Shown: positions 1-13,011, numbered from the stretch's first letter. The stretch is 64,000 bases of DNA from Pelagibacterium nitratireducens (GCF_037044555.1 NZ_CP146275.1:1964501-2028500); one strand, 5' to 3'. Numbers and translations are program-made. Notes: generated from the letters alone by a model not told the origin.

Positions 1-988
1 GATAATAGGGCGAAGAGGTTTTCGACCAGGGCTGGACAGCACCGTCCCGCAGCGACAGCGAGCCATCGGGAACCACGAGATCGGGATCGATCTTGGCCTC
101 GGTGCCGAGCCCTGAACAGACCGGACAGGCGCCGAAGGGGTTGTTGAACGAGAACAGACGCGGCTCGATTTCCGCAATGGTAAAGCCGGACACCGGGCAG
201 GCGAATTTTTCCGAGAAGGTCAGGCGTTTGGGGGTGCCATCGTCCTCGGTCTGGTCCGCGTATTCGGTCAGCGCGATGCCATCGGCCAGACGCAGCGCGG
301 TTTCGAAACTTTCCGCCAGCCGGCCGGCGATATCGCCATTGACGACGACCCGGTCGACCACGACCTCGATATCGTGCTTGAGCTTCTTGTCGAGGGCGGG
401 CGCCTCCTCGATCTCGTAGAACGCGCCGTCGATCTTGACGCGCTGAAAGCCCTTTTTCATCAGTTCGGCGAGTTCCTTACGGTACTCACCCTTGCGGCCG
501 CGCACGATGGGGGCCAGCAGATAAAGGCGGGTGCCTTCCTCGAGCGCCATAACCTTGTCGACCATCTGGGAAACGGTCTGGCTCTCGATGGGGAGCCCGG
601 TTGCCGGGGAATAGGGGATGCCGACGCGGGCGAACAGCAGGCGGAGATAATCGTAGATCTCGGTGACCGTCCCCACAGTCGAGCGTGGATTGCGCGACGT
701 GGTTTTCTGCTCGATGGAAATGGCCGGTGAAAGGCCCTCGATGCTTTCCACATCGGGCTTTTGCATCATTTCAAGGAACTGACGCGCATAGGCCGAAAGG
801 CTTTCGACGTAGCGGCGCTGGCCCTCGGCATAGATGGTATCGAAGGCGAGCGAGGATTTGCCCGAGCCCGAAAGCCCGGTCATCACGATCAGCTTGTCGC
901 GGGGCAGGCGAACGTCGATATTTTTGAGGTTATGCTCCTTGGCGCCCCGGATGACGATGTCGCGGTTGGGATTGGAAATGTCATTCAT
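1..988 (-). CDS. uvrA: UvrA, excinuclease ABC subunit A (N-terminal part, cut by window edge)
   Basis: The reading frame runs from an ATG at 988 off the left edge, giving about 329 residues of the DNA damage-recognition ATPase of nucleotide excision repair, which works with UvrB and UvrC. The first P-loop is visible as [14 protein letters not shown] near residue 39, followed by the family motif [20 protein letters not shown], the Q-loop region and the start of the UvrB-binding insert with a CPVC zinc half-site near the window edge. It is divergent from ssb across a region carrying two LexA boxes, so SOS induction is expected. The stop lies outside the window. Confidence 0.97.
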   Translation of the reverse strand, partial: MNDISNPNRDIVIRGAKEHNLKNIDVRLPRDKLIVMTGLSGSGKSSLAFDTIYAEGQRRYVESLSAYARQFLEMMQKPDVESIEGLSPAISIEQKTTSRNPRSTVGTVTEIYDYLRLLFARVGIPYSPATGLPIESQTVSQMVDKVMALEEGTRLYLLAPIVRGRKGEYRKELAELMKKGFQRVKIDGAFYEIEEAPALDKKLKHDIEVVVDRVVVNGDIAGRLAESFETALRLADGIALTEYADQTEDDGTPKRLTFSEKFACPVSGFTIAEIEPRLFSFNNPFGACPVCSGLGTEAKIDPDLVVPDGSLSLRDGAVQPWSKTSSPYY

Positions 989-1120
989 GGGCGATTATCC
1001 AAGGATAGCGGGCCGGGCGGGCGGCAACAAAAGTCTTAACGGGCGCGGGAGGCGTCCGGTTCACTTAAGCACAACTCCGCCCGCCTGCAAGGCCAGCTTA
1101 TGCACAGCAGCTTTGCCAAG

Positions 1121-1135
1121 GAACATAATAGGAAC
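1121..1135. promoter_or_regulatory. LexA box 1 (uvrA/ssb)
   Basis: GAAC, seven bases, GAAC: the direct-repeat SOS operator of alphaproteobacteria. It lies between the divergent uvrA and ssb genes, 133 bases from the uvrA start. Seen directly; LexA binding is inferred from the consensus. Confidence 0.8.
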
Positions 1136-1175
1136 AAATTAGATTCCGTCAAGCTTGACATTTCGCATTTATTCA

Positions 1176-1190
1176 GAACAAAATCAGAAC
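1176..1190. promoter_or_regulatory. LexA box 2 (uvrA/ssb)
   Basis: A second GAAC, seven bases, GAAC site, 55 bases from the first and 117 bases before the ssb start. Two boxes in one divergent region would let LexA control each promoter separately. The rest of the 318-base gap between uvrA and ssb shows no gene. Confidence 0.8.
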
Positions 1191-1306
1191 AAACGAGTTG
1201 TGCATAGAACTTGCGGGCGCTGAACTTTTGCCGCCGATGGCTATATAGTGCGCTCAACGTGACTGGCCGGACCCTGGTCCGGCGGACAAGAGACAGGAAG
1301 GCGAAT

Positions 1307-1783
1307 ATGTCGGGAAGCGTGAACAAAGTTATTCTGGTGGGCAATCTGGGTGCCGACCCTGAAGTGCGGTCGCTGCCCAATGGCAACCCCGTGGTCAATC
1401 TGCGCATCGCGACGTCCGAGCGCTGGCGCGACCGCAATTCCGGCGAGCCACGCGAAAAGACCGAATGGCATCGCGTGGTGATCTTCAGCGAGGGATTGGC
1501 CAAGGTGGCCCAGAACTACCTCAAGAAGGGCGCCAAGGTTTATATCGAGGGCCAGCTCCAGACCCGGAAATGGGAAAAGGACGGCCAGGACCAGTACACG
1601 ACCGAGATCGTGTTGCAGGGGTTCAATTCGACGCTGACCATGCTCGACGGGCGCGGTGAAGGTGGCGGCGACCGCGATAGCGGCGGCTATGGCGGCGGCA
1701 GCCGACAGGTCGAAAATCGCGGGCGGCCGTCCAGCGCTCCAGCCTTCGAGCCGGGGGGCATGGACGACGATATCCCGTTCTGA
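1307..1783 (+). CDS. ssb: Single-stranded DNA-binding protein
   Basis: A 158-residue SSB that coats single-stranded DNA in replication and repair. The OB fold covers roughly residues 5 to 110 (start [15 protein letters not shown], with the EWHRVV strand), followed by a Gly-rich linker and the acidic C-terminal tail MDDDIPF that recruits partner proteins. The ATG at 1307 is chosen because it begins the conserved sequence and has an AGGAAGG ribosome site; an in-frame upstream extension to 1211 has no family counterpart. Divergent from uvrA, the classic arrangement, with two LexA boxes upstream. Confidence 0.97.
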   Translation: MSGSVNKVILVGNLGADPEVRSLPNGNPVVNLRIATSERWRDRNSGEPREKTEWHRVVIFSEGLAKVAQNYLKKGAKVYIEGQLQTRKWEKDGQDQYTTEIVLQGFNSTLTMLDGRGEGGGDRDSGGYGGGSRQVENRGRPSSAPAFEPGGMDDDIPF

Positions 1784-1789
1784 ACGAAC

Positions 1790-1811
1790 AAGGGCGCTGC
1801 GAGGCGCCCTT
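1790..1811. terminator. Hairpin terminator after ssb
   Basis: Perfect 8-bp stem AAGGGCGC / GCGCCCTT with a 6-base loop, 6 bases after the ssb stop. It lies between ssb and the converging gene that ends at 1841 and may serve both. There is only a weak T-run. Confidence 0.65.
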
Positions 1812-1840
1812 ATCATATGCGGCAAAAGGGGTGCTTGCCG

Positions 1841-2365
1841 CTATTGGCTGAAGGGCACCTGGGCCGTGGTGATGCCGCCGGTCGAGAGATCGGTGATCTG
1901 GAGATCCATGCCGATCCGGGCGCCCTGAAGGGCCATTGCGGCCTCGATCTGGTATTCCTTGCCTTCGGCGTTGCGGTTTATGAGTTCGAAATTGACGTCG
2001 TCCCCGCTGCGGCGGCCAATGGCCAGGCTCTGGAAACCGGCAACCGAAGACATTGCGGCCTCATACTGGCTGGCCTGCTCGTTCCAGATCATCGTGCCGG
2101 CCACCGCGATGGTTCGACCCGCCAGCGTGCATCGGCCATCGAATGTGATGCGCGCCGCGCCGGTATCTTCAACGCTCATTCGGCAAACGACGGTTTCCTC
2201 CTTGCCGGTGGATGCCAATACGGCAGAGCCCCGACCGCGCCATTCTCCGACATAGCTCTTGAGCAATTCTATATCCTCGGGCGCCGCCAAGGCGGGTCCG
2301 GCAAGCGGCAGGCTCGCAAGGGCGATGGCGCAACCCGCAAGGGTGGATCTAAGCACGGATCTCAT
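1841..2365 (-). CDS. Secreted protein of unknown function
   Basis: A 174-residue protein with a clear signal peptide (MRSVLRSTLAGCAIALASLP, cleavage near ALA-AP around residue 28). The mature part opens with a YVGEWRGRG segment, resembling the first strand of small lipocalin-like or DUF1579-type barrels, and contains two cysteines (in VVCRM and GRCTL) that could form a disulfide in the periplasm. The ATG at 2365 is preferred over one at 2389 because it starts the signal peptide. It overlaps the end of the MMPL exporter by 17 bases, so the two are probably co-transcribed and may act together. Function unknown. Confidence 0.75.
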   Translation of the reverse strand: MRSVLRSTLAGCAIALASLPLAGPALAAPEDIELLKSYVGEWRGRGSAVLASTGKEETVVCRMSVEDTGAARITFDGRCTLAGRTIAVAGTMIWNEQASQYEAAMSSVAGFQSLAIGRRSGDDVNFELINRNAEGKEYQIEAAMALQGARIGMDLQITDLSTGGITTAQVPFSQ

Positions 2366-4607
2366 TTTTTCTTTCACTCCATCTGGCAAACATCATTCCG
2401 CCACCGATCAGCAGCGCGGGCAACACGATCAGATCGCCGATCAGCGCCGCAAGCAGCGTGATGATGGTCAAAAGGCCGAACAGGGCGACCTGGGGGAGAA
2501 CCGAAACCGTGACCACGGCACATCCGGCGATCAGGATGAGCGTGGTTGCGATCAGGGCCGGGCCTACCCTGTCGAGGGTCGTATCGACCGCATGGGCAAT
2601 GCTTTCTCCGCGTTCACGCGCCCGGGCGTAATGGGCAAGGAAGTGGATTGTGTCATCGACAGCGATACCAAAGGCAATCGTTAAGGAAATGACAGTCGTG
2701 AGCTGCAGGTGAATGCCCGATAAATAGAGGAACAATTCGGTCAAAAGGACCGGCAGGCTATTTGGAATCACCGCCACGAGCGCCATTTTCCAGGACCGAA
2801 AGGCGATGCCGATCAAAACGACAGACAAGAAAACCGCGAGCACGAGACTGATCTGCAACGTCGCGATCATATCGAGGCTGGCATAGGCGGTGAGCACGCG
2901 AAAGCCCGAGATTTCGGCACCTTCGATGCCGGCGGCGGCCAGTTCGGCGCGCATGGATTCGATAAGGGCCACCGTCTGCTGCGCGTTTTCCGATGTCGGA
3001 GAAAAGGCGGTTACCAGGGCCTGCATGCCGTCATCTGTTACAAAGCGTTGGCGCAGGAACGGGCCGACGGCCTCGAAAATGCGCTCGCGGGAAAATCCCA
3101 GGTCGGAATAGTGCCGGAAGCTGGCGGCCGAGATGGCCTTGCCGGCACCGAAATTGTTTTCGGCGATCTGGTGAACCTTTTCGACGGTGGCAAAATCGCC
3201 GTCGGTCATTTCGGTCAACCCGCCCTGGAGCGGTATGCGGATATAAACGGGCGCCACGCCGCCGACGCCAGCATCTATCCGCTCGCTGGTGGCGATGGCA
3301 TCGCTGCCGCGGGGCAGGAAATCCTGGAAGCGGAACCGCGCTTCGAGCAGGAAATGGGGTATGAGCAACAAGCCCACGACAATGATTGCGGCAATCGCTG
3401 CCGGGCGCGGGGCGGCGCGGGCCAGGCGGCGAACAAAGGGTATGGGCGCGGTAAGAGCGGCGGCCGGTGCCTTGCGCATCTTAAAGCCCAGACGCACGGC
3501 GAGCAGCAACGACAGCGGCAGGAAGGTCACGAGGGCCAGAAAGGCCAGCGCCATACCCATGGCACCGGAGATGGCGAATTCGCGCAAGCCCTGTCCAGGC
3601 GCGAGGTTGAGGCTGGCAAAGGCGATGATCGTCGTGATGGTGGTCAGGGCACAGGCCGGGCTGACCTTGCGCACGGTCTCGACCAGCGCCTGGCGCTGAT
3701 CTACGCCGGAATTGCCGGTCCGCATCCAGTAGAGGCAGAAATACATGCTTTCGGCGAACGCAATGACGAGCACCAGAGCGGAGACGATGTTGGTGAGAAA
3801 GGTGAAGCTGCCAAACACCAGAATGGTCATGCCGGTGACCCAGAAGGCCGTGACCACGGGGGCGAACGTGGCGATCAGGGCTCCCCAGAAGGTGCGGAAA
3901 CTCAAAAATGCCGTGAAAAAGCCGAGCGCTACCCCGGCAAACATGAACATGAGCTGGTCGAAGCGCGAGGCGTTGAGCACTTCCTGTTTCCAGATGGACG
4001 GACCGGTCAGCTCGATCCGGATGTCCTCGCTCTCATAGGCGGCGATCAACTCGCGCATGGACGCGATCATGGCTTCGTCGCCGCGCTCGATCGAGATCTC
4101 GGGGTCGGGGAACATGATCATGACCATCCCCGCATTGTCTGCGAGAATGAGGTTGCTCATCAGCGGATCGTTGGCACGCAGATCATCAAGAGCGGCGGCC
4201 ACTTGCGCGCGGGTCTCCATGCCCTCGGGAACGGCGGGCACCGAGGTGCCGCCTTCGGCCGGGCGCCGCAGGGAAAAGGGCGACATGGTGCCGGCGGCAA
4301 ATTCGTTCAGTTCGAGTTCGAACCCCAGAAAGCGCAGGTCTTCGAGGGTTTCAGGGTCGGTCAGATTGTCCGATCGCACCAGAAGGTAGACGTCGTTTTC
4401 GAAGGTGCCGAAATTTTCGTTGAGCGCCATATAGCGGTCGTATTCGATGCCGGAGCCGCGATAGAGGCGCAAAAGATCGCCGTCGATGTTGAATTTGGTG
4501 AGCTGGAAGGTGCAAAGGGCCGTGAAGGCGAGGACCGCAATGGCCATGATGCGCGGGAACCGAAGGGTTAGCAGACCCAGTCGCTCAAGGCCAAATCCGA
4601 TCGACAC
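2349..4607 (-). CDS. MMPL/RND-superfamily exporter with SSD-like domain
   Basis: A 752-residue inner-membrane protein with the RND half-repeat layout: one membrane helix near residues 18 to 38, a large periplasmic domain, five helices (around ALGFFTAFLSFRTFWGALIA onward), then the pattern repeated with a second loop and five helices near the C-terminus (GIAFGIAVDDTIHFLAHY). The family exports hydrophobic compounds such as lipids or hopanoids using the proton gradient; the substrate here is unknown. The start is set at the GTG at 4607 because GGAGGAG lies just before it; a longer frame to 4682 lacks a ribosome site. Followed in an overlapping arrangement by the secreted protein. Confidence 0.88.
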   Translation of the reverse strand: MSIGFGLERLGLLTLRFPRIMAIAVLAFTALCTFQLTKFNIDGDLLRLYRGSGIEYDRYMALNENFGTFENDVYLLVRSDNLTDPETLEDLRFLGFELELNEFAAGTMSPFSLRRPAEGGTSVPAVPEGMETRAQVAAALDDLRANDPLMSNLILADNAGMVMIMFPDPEISIERGDEAMIASMRELIAAYESEDIRIELTGPSIWKQEVLNASRFDQLMFMFAGVALGFFTAFLSFRTFWGALIATFAPVVTAFWVTGMTILVFGSFTFLTNIVSALVLVIAFAESMYFCLYWMRTGNSGVDQRQALVETVRKVSPACALTTITTIIAFASLNLAPGQGLREFAISGAMGMALAFLALVTFLPLSLLLAVRLGFKMRKAPAAALTAPIPFVRRLARAAPRPAAIAAIIVVGLLLIPHFLLEARFRFQDFLPRGSDAIATSERIDAGVGGVAPVYIRIPLQGGLTEMTDGDFATVEKVHQIAENNFGAGKAISAASFRHYSDLGFSRERIFEAVGPFLRQRFVTDDGMQALVTAFSPTSENAQQTVALIESMRAELAAAGIEGAEISGFRVLTAYASLDMIATLQISLVLAVFLSVVLIGIAFRSWKMALVAVIPNSLPVLLTELFLYLSGIHLQLTTVISLTIAFGIAVDDTIHFLAHYARARERGESIAHAVDTTLDRVGPALIATTLILIAGCAVVTVSVLPQVALFGLLTIITLLAALIGDLIVLPALLIGGGMMFARWSERKNEIRA

Positions 4608-4701
4608 TTGGTTTCTCCTCCGGGCGAATCGCAGGGAAAAGGCGCGTTTGAATTGGTAAAGGCTTGAGCGGGCGGCGTCCACCGTGGAGGACTGACAGGC
4701 G

Positions 4702-5136
4702 CTAGCGGCGGAATCGGGCGGCGAGCAGGATATTGGTTTCGGTGAGGCTGATGCCTTCGATCAGCCTGATGGCGCCGAGGACGGAATCGAAATCGGGCAG
4801 CGAAGCGCTTTCGATTTCGGCGACGAGGTCCCAGCGCCCGTTGGTGCTGTAGAGTGCCCGCACCTGGGGCAGTCCCGAGAGGGCGCGGGCGACCTTTTCG
4901 GTTCCTCTGCCCTCAACCTCGATCATGGCTATGGCGCGGACGCGCTCGGCGTCGTCGGGTTCGCCGAGGCGAACGCCATAGCCCGAGATGGTGCCGTTGG
5001 CTTCCATGCGTTCCATACGGGTCCGGACTGTGGTGCGGGAAACGCCAAGGGTTGTGGCAAGGCTGGCGATGGGCAGGCGGGCATCGTCGCGCAGTAATGC
5101 CAGAATTTTGCGGTCCAATTGGTCGGTACTTGGCAT
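4702..5136 (-). CDS. Lrp/AsnC-family transcriptional regulator
   Basis: A 144-residue regulator: winged helix-turn-helix at about residues 3 to 60 (LDRKILALLRDDARLPIASL, recognition helix SRTTVRTRMERME) and a RAM ligand-binding domain at about 65 to 144. Such proteins form octamers and sense amino acids. It is transcribed divergently from arginase and ornithine aminotransferase, so it is probably their arginine- or ornithine-responsive activator, as in other alphaproteobacteria with rocF-rocD. The start is placed at the ATG at 5136; a TTG three codons upstream is possible. Confidence 0.93.
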   Translation of the reverse strand: MPSTDQLDRKILALLRDDARLPIASLATTLGVSRTTVRTRMERMEANGTISGYGVRLGEPDDAERVRAIAMIEVEGRGTEKVARALSGLPQVRALYSTNGRWDLVAEIESASLPDFDSVLGAIRLIEGISLTETNILLAARFRR

Positions 5137-5253
5137 TTCGCGCAATGGTCCTTGTCAGATCGGCCAATACTTGTGCCAGATTGCGCAGATTTGCAACTTT
5201 CCGTCTTCGCATTGCTTGGGCATGCTGGCGTGAGCATTTGGAGGCAAGAGCGC

Positions 5254-6180
5254 ATGCGTGGACCACAGCCCAGGACAATCACCCTGATCGGAGCGCCCAT
5301 CGAGGGCGGCGCGGGGCGGCAGGGGTGTTCGATGGGACCGAAGGCCCTGCGTATTGCCGGGCTGGCGGACGCCTTGTCGGGCCTCGGGCACACGGTGATC
5401 GACCGTGGCGATGTTGGGCCGCGGGACAATGATTTCGCGCTCGATGGGCTGGCGCACAATGTGGGCGAAGTGACCGGATTTGCGCGTTCGCTGGCCGATG
5501 CAGGGGAAGCGGCGCTTGCGGACGGGACCGCGGTCTATCTGGGCGGAGATCATGCGCTCTCGTTCGGCTCGGTGGCGGCGGCTCTGCGCCATGCGGACCG
5601 ATTGGGCAAGACGCTGCATGTGCTCTGGCTGGACGCGCATGCCGATTTCAATACGCCGCTCAGTTCGACGTCGGGCAATATGCACGGCATGCCGGCAGCG
5701 TTTTTTTGCGGCGAGGCGGGGTTCGAGGGAATGCTCGAGTGCCCCAAGATGGAGGCGACCCGTTATCATCTGGTCGGTGCGCGCTCCATCGATCCGGCCG
5801 AGGTCGATCTGCTGGCGGCGCGGGGTGCCGATGTCAACGACATGGCCGAGGTCGACGAATATGGAATTGCCGCGATCCTGCGGCGCATCCTTGGCGCGGT
5901 CGAGGCCGATGACGCGCTTTTGCATGTGAGCCTCGATGTCGATTTCATCGAGCCCGATCTGGCGCCCGGCGTGGGCACGACGGTGCCCGGCGGCGCGACG
6001 GTGCGCGAGGCGCATCTGGCAATGGAAATGGTGGGGCGGTGCGGGCGGCTGGTCAGTCTCGACCTGGTCGAGCTCAACCCGTTTCTCGACGATCGGGGAA
6101 AGAGCGCCCGGCTGATGGTTGATCTGGCGGCCAGCGCCTTCGGGCGCCGCATTTTCGACCGTCCGACACAACCTGCATAA
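5254..6180 (+). CDS. rocF: Arginase
   Basis: A 308-residue ureohydrolase that splits arginine into ornithine and urea. The binuclear manganese ligands are all visible: GGDHAL (about residue 97), DAHADFN (about 125 to 131) and SLDVDFIEPD (about 228 to 237). The start at 5254 has GGAGG 8 bases upstream; earlier in-frame codons extend into the promoter region of the divergent AsnC gene. It is 12 bases from rocD, forming a two-step route from arginine to glutamate semialdehyde. Arginase rather than agmatinase is favoured by this partner. Confidence 0.95.
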   Translation: MRGPQPRTITLIGAPIEGGAGRQGCSMGPKALRIAGLADALSGLGHTVIDRGDVGPRDNDFALDGLAHNVGEVTGFARSLADAGEAALADGTAVYLGGDHALSFGSVAAALRHADRLGKTLHVLWLDAHADFNTPLSSTSGNMHGMPAAFFCGEAGFEGMLECPKMEATRYHLVGARSIDPAEVDLLAARGADVNDMAEVDEYGIAAILRRILGAVEADDALLHVSLDVDFIEPDLAPGVGTTVPGGATVREAHLAMEMVGRCGRLVSLDLVELNPFLDDRGKSARLMVDLAASAFGRRIFDRPTQPA

Positions 6181-6192
6181 TCGAGGAAGAAC

Positions 6193-7395
6193 ATGGCACT
6201 GACCGAGGATCTTATCGCGCTGGAACAGTCTCTGGGCGCACACAATTACAAGCCGCTCGACGTGGCGTTGGTGCGCGGCGAAGGCGTGTTCGTCTATGAT
6301 GTGGACGGCAAGCAATATCTCGATTGTCTGTCGGCTTATTCGGCGGTCAATCAGGGCCATTGCCATCCCAAAATCTTCGAAGCGATGGTCGAGCAGGCCA
6401 GAAAGCTGACGCTGACCTCGCGGGCCTTTCACAACGACCAGCTCGCCCTATTCTATCAGGAGATCGCGGAGCTTACCGGATCGCACAAGGTGCTGCCGAT
6501 GAACACGGGGGCCGAGGCGGTCGAGAGCGCCATCAAGGCGGTGCGCAAATGGGGTTATGAGGTCAAGGGCGTCGAAAAGGACAAGGCGGAGATCATCGTC
6601 TGTGCCAACAATTTTCACGGGCGGACCATGGGAATCGTCGGGTTTTCGACGGATCCGGATGCGCGGGGCGGGTTCGGGCCGTTCGCGCCCGGGTTTCGGA
6701 TCATTCCGTTCGGCGATGCCGAAGCTCTGGAAAAGGCGATTACCCCGAATACCGTCGGGTTTCTGGTCGAGCCGATCCAGGGCGAAGCTGGCGTTATCAT
6801 TCCGCCGGAGGGGTATTTCCGGCGCGTGCGGCAGTTGTGCACCGACAATAATGTGACGCTTATATTAGACGAAATTCAAACGGGGCTCGGCCGGACGGGC
6901 AAGCTGCTGGCCGAGCAGCATGAAGGCATCGAGGCTGACGTTACGCTGCTGGGTAAGGCACTTTCGGGCGGGTTTTACCCCGTATCCGCCGTGCTTTCCA
7001 ATTCGGAGGTTCTGGGCGTGCTTCAGCCGGGGCAGCATGGCTCGACGTTTGGCGGCAATCCGCTGGCCTGTGCAGTGGCGCGGGCGGCGCTGCGGGTCTT
7101 GACCGAGGAGGGCATGATCGAAAATGCCGCCGCGCTCGGGCCGTATTTCCTCGACGGGCTGGCCGGCATCAAATCGAACCATATCCGTTCGGTTCGGGGG
7201 CGCGGGCTGATGCTGGCGGTCGATCTGCACCCCGAAGCGGGTGGAGCGCGGAAATTCTGCCATACACTTAAAGAGCATGGCATTCTGGCCAAGGACACCC
7301 ACACCGACACGATAAGGATCGCACCGCCCCTGGTGATTACCAAGGGACAGATCGATGATGCGCTTGAAGTGTTCGACAAGGTGCTTGTGGGTTAG
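6193..7395 (+). CDS. rocD: Ornithine aminotransferase
   Basis: A 400-residue class III PLP-dependent aminotransferase, converting ornithine and 2-oxoglutarate into glutamate-5-semialdehyde and glutamate. Visible features are the substrate region near [22 protein letters not shown], the cofactor motif [12 protein letters not shown], the aspartate in [14 protein letters not shown] and the PLP lysine in [12 protein letters not shown]. Family length is about 400. It follows rocF in an operon with a GAGGAAG ribosome site. Its last 4 bases overlap the end of the converging BrkB-like gene. Confidence 0.96.
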   Translation: MALTEDLIALEQSLGAHNYKPLDVALVRGEGVFVYDVDGKQYLDCLSAYSAVNQGHCHPKIFEAMVEQARKLTLTSRAFHNDQLALFYQEIAELTGSHKVLPMNTGAEAVESAIKAVRKWGYEVKGVEKDKAEIIVCANNFHGRTMGIVGFSTDPDARGGFGPFAPGFRIIPFGDAEALEKAITPNTVGFLVEPIQGEAGVIIPPEGYFRRVRQLCTDNNVTLILDEIQTGLGRTGKLLAEQHEGIEADVTLLGKALSGGFYPVSAVLSNSEVLGVLQPGQHGSTFGGNPLACAVARAALRVLTEEGMIENAAALGPYFLDGLAGIKSNHIRSVRGRGLMLAVDLHPEAGGARKFCHTLKEHGILAKDTHTDTIRIAPPLVITKGQIDDALEVFDKVLVG

Positions 7396-8321
7396 GTTTC
7401 CACATTGTCGGCGACGTAGGCGCCGCGCTTGCCCATGGGGCGGTCGGGGCCGACCGTGCTGTCGACGGCGGTCCGCAGTTCGATGCCAGCGTTGAGCGCT
7501 GCTCCGAAGACAAAGATCTGTGCGGAGATGAACATCCAGAACAGCATGACCACGGCGGCAGCGAGCGATCCGAAAGTGGCCTCGAACTCGCCGAAATATT
7601 CGACATAGAGCGAAAACAGCAGGCAGGCGGCGATCCAGACGAGGGCCGCCAATGTCGCTCCGGGCCAGATCCAGCGCAATTTGGCGCCACGCCTGTTGAG
7701 AGCGTAGCGGTAGATCAGAGCAAAGGCGACAACGGCCAGGGCGAGAAGTGCCGGCCAGCGCAATAGCAGGGCAAGCTGTTCGCTGGTGCCCGGAAAGGGA
7801 GAGAGAGAGGTGACAATGGGAATGGCCGCGATCAGCGTCAGGGCCACGACCAGAAAGACAGCGCCGAGAACGGTCGTGGCAAAGGCCACCAGCACTCCAA
7901 TGAAAAAGCCGCGATCCGATGTCTCGCCATAGGCGACCGAGGTGGCGTGCAGGAGCGCATCGACGCCGCGCGAACTACTCCAGAGTATGACCACTATGGA
8001 AATGGCCAGTCCGACGCCGAACCCTGTCTGATCCTGGTTCATGAAGGAGTCGAGCTGATTGGCGATCAGCGAATAGGCAATGGCCGGCATGATGTCGGAA
8101 AATCTGTCGATCTCGGCCCGCAGCGCACCATAATCACCGAGGATGCCGACCAGCGACACGACGATGCCGATGGCGGGAAAGATCGACAGGAATCCGAAAA
8201 ACGCAACCCCGGCGCAGCGAAGGGACATGTCCTTTTCGCTCATGGTCTTTATCGTATGGATCGCAACGCGCTTCCAGTCCCGCAACGAGAGGGCGAAAGG
8301 ATTGTGCGCCGAATGGGTCAC
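7392..8321 (-). CDS. YihY/BrkB-family membrane protein
   Basis: A 309-residue inner-membrane protein with about six helices, starting with the family segment [20 protein letters not shown] near residue 34 and including [21 protein letters not shown] and the terminal [27 protein letters not shown]. The family was once called ribonuclease BN in error; its true role is unknown, possibly envelope transport. It starts 4 bases after the host-attachment-type gene, so the two form an operon. Its end overlaps rocD by 4 bases. Confidence 0.92.
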   Translation of the reverse strand: MTHSAHNPFALSLRDWKRVAIHTIKTMSEKDMSLRCAGVAFFGFLSIFPAIGIVVSLVGILGDYGALRAEIDRFSDIMPAIAYSLIANQLDSFMNQDQTGFGVGLAISIVVILWSSSRGVDALLHATSVAYGETSDRGFFIGVLVAFATTVLGAVFLVVALTLIAAIPIVTSLSPFPGTSEQLALLLRWPALLALAVVAFALIYRYALNRRGAKLRWIWPGATLAALVWIAACLLFSLYVEYFGEFEATFGSLAAAVVMLFWMFISAQIFVFGAALNAGIELRTAVDSTVGPDRPMGKRGAYVADNVET

Positions 8322-8325
8322 CTGG

Positions 8326-8781
8326 CTAGCTCGCGCTGAGAATACGTTCGATCTGATCCACAGGATGGTTGGTCAGCGTCTTGGGAACTTCGCCGATTAC
8401 GCGGTCAGTGACAACCGCATGGAGTTCCTTGCGCAATTCGCCCAGGAGCCGGGGGGCCGCGCACAACACGATCTGCTTGTAACGATTCTGGTTGGCGTAT
8501 TTGTAGAGCAGTTCGGCGGCTTCCTTGGCGAAACGCTCTTCGGCAAGCCGATGCCAGTCGGTCGGCTCCATCGCGCTCTTGTGGCCGGGACCGCTGTCGT
8601 TCATCCGGCCGGGCGCGTCGGTGCCCTGTTCCCGTGTTGGCGGATTGTCCTGTTCCATTTCGCGCACGACCTTGAAAACAGGATTTTTGCGCGTGCCCGT
8701 GTTTTCAAAGAACAAGGCTTTTTCGCCATCCGCGACAAGCACCCAGACCTTATTGTCGACCTTGAAATCCATTTCCTGCAT
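8326..8781 (-). CDS. Host attachment-like protein (AtsE/baeRF family)
   Basis: A 151-residue protein of the family named after a rhizobial attachment protein and related to archaeal release-factor-like domains. Typical segments are WVLVADGEKALFFENTG at the N-terminus and IVLCAAPRLLGELRKEL and VPKTLTNHPVDQIERIL near the C-terminus. The ATG at 8781 has AGGAG six bases upstream. Immediately precedes the BrkB-like gene. Biochemical role is not established. Confidence 0.9.
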   Translation of the reverse strand: MQEMDFKVDNKVWVLVADGEKALFFENTGTRKNPVFKVVREMEQDNPPTREQGTDAPGRMNDSGPGHKSAMEPTDWHRLAEERFAKEAAELLYKYANQNRYKQIVLCAAPRLLGELRKELHAVVTDRVIGEVPKTLTNHPVDQIERILSAS

Positions 8782-8847
8782 GGGTGGCTCCTGTTCTTTC
8801 GAAATGCGAACAGGGAACGGGTCAGGGCGTCGTGGGTTCCGAGCGGA

Positions 8848-10080
8848 TCACTCGGCGCTGAAATTGGCGTGGCGGGCCAGCCGGGAGAGGCCGAGGGTAA
8901 CGAGAACAAGGGCCGCCGTGCCCATCAGAACCGGCGAAAAGCCCGTGTGCTCGGCGATGAAACCGATGGCGGATGGGGCGACCAGAATGCCCGAATAGCC
9001 CATGACCGTGACAATCGACAGCCCGATCCCCGAGGGGATGCCCGGGAGGTTTCCGGCGGCGGAAAAGGCGATGGGGACGATGTTGGAAATGCCGATACCG
9101 GCAATGGCAAAGCCCAATATGGCGAGTTGGGGCGTGGGGGCGAGTGCGGCAAGCATCATGCCGGTCAGCGCGAAGCCCCCGCACATGCGCAGGGTGACGA
9201 CGGCGCCGAGCCTTTGCCGGATGAAATCGCCCGCAAAGCGCATGATGGCCATCGTCGCGGAGAAGGCGGCAAAGCCAAGCGCTGCAAGTTCGATGCCGGC
9301 CCCGTGCTCCTTTTGCAAAAAGAGCGCCGACCAATCGAGAATGGCCCCCTCGGGAATCATGGAGAACAGCGCCATGATGCCCACGAGATAGGGCAGGGGC
9401 GAGCGGGGAAATTTCAGAGGTGTCGCGGCCCGGGCCTCTGGCGTTGGTTGATCCTGAGCGAGGAGCGGGAGCGCGAAAAGGGCAGCGCCCGCGGCCAGGA
9501 TCGTGAGAATGAATGCGTGAGCCAACTCGCCCAGCGCGCCGAGCAGAACGCCGCCCAGGGCGGCACCAAGCAAGGCACCCAGGCTCCAGAAACCATGGCA
9601 TGAGGACATGATCGCCCGCTTCATGCGTTTTTCGACGGCCACCGCATTTGTATTCATGGCCACGTCCATGCCGCCGATGAGGCCGCCGAACACGAAAATG
9701 ACCACCGCGGTGGTTATCAGTTCGGGAGCGATGGTGAGCAGCAACAGCATGGGCAGGACGCCAAGCGTTGCGGGCTTGAGCAGAGGGGCGGATCCGTGCC
9801 GTGCGGTCAGCGCGCCGATAACGGGCATGATGGCAATCGAGCCCAGACCGAAGACCAGAATCAGCAGGCCCATTATCGACTCGGTTATGTCGAGCCGCGC
9901 CATGAGCACCGGAATCTTGGGCGCCCAGCTTCCCACAAGAAAGCCATTGACCAGAAACAGGGCCGAGACGGCCAGCCGGTCGCCGCGCATGCCGAAATAA
10001 AGCGGCGCAGAGCCGCGGGACGTCGCCAGATCGGACATCGAAATCCACACTCGCAAAAGGGGATGGTCGTTGTCCTTCAT
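8848..10080 (-). CDS. MFS transporter (YbjJ-like)
   Basis: A 410-residue, 12-helix major facilitator protein. Helix 1 is SALFLVNGFLVGSWAPKIPV; the motif A-like loop GALTARHGSAPLLK follows helix 2; the segment GGLIGGMDVAMNTNAVAVEK is typical of the YbjJ branch, which is poorly characterised. The start is uncertain: an ATG at 10038 (MSDLATSRG) would shorten it by 14 residues and neither has a clear ribosome site. Divergent from gyrA. Confidence 0.88.
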   Translation of the reverse strand: MKDNDHPLLRVWISMSDLATSRGSAPLYFGMRGDRLAVSALFLVNGFLVGSWAPKIPVLMARLDITESIMGLLILVFGLGSIAIMPVIGALTARHGSAPLLKPATLGVLPMLLLLTIAPELITTAVVIFVFGGLIGGMDVAMNTNAVAVEKRMKRAIMSSCHGFWSLGALLGAALGGVLLGALGELAHAFILTILAAGAALFALPLLAQDQPTPEARAATPLKFPRSPLPYLVGIMALFSMIPEGAILDWSALFLQKEHGAGIELAALGFAAFSATMAIMRFAGDFIRQRLGAVVTLRMCGGFALTGMMLAALAPTPQLAILGFAIAGIGISNIVPIAFSAAGNLPGIPSGIGLSIVTVMGYSGILVAPSAIGFIAEHTGFSPVLMGTAALVLVTLGLSRLARHANFSAE

Positions 10081-10248
10081 TCAACCGATTGCGCCAATTT
10101 GGGCAAGCCTTTTTCTGTAATCGATGTCATCGGCGGCCCTTAGCAAGAAAACTGTGCCTCGAAGGTGTCATAAGGGCGCGCAAAACTGGCATCTGCGTTC
10201 GGAATCGACTAAACCCGGTGCCAGCAGAATCAGTGCAGAACGAGCATC

Positions 10249-13011
<2,763 letters not shown>

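Noticed and set aside
3048..4571. 507-codon open frame on the plus strand opposite the MMPL gene
   Set aside because: It mirrors a real gene with clear RND features; its product is low-complexity (Gly, Arg, His, Gln) with no family look. High GC makes such antisense frames common.
8143..9603. 486-codon plus-strand frame across three minus-strand genes
   Set aside because: It spans the opposite strand of three recognisable genes and has no ribosome site or domain.
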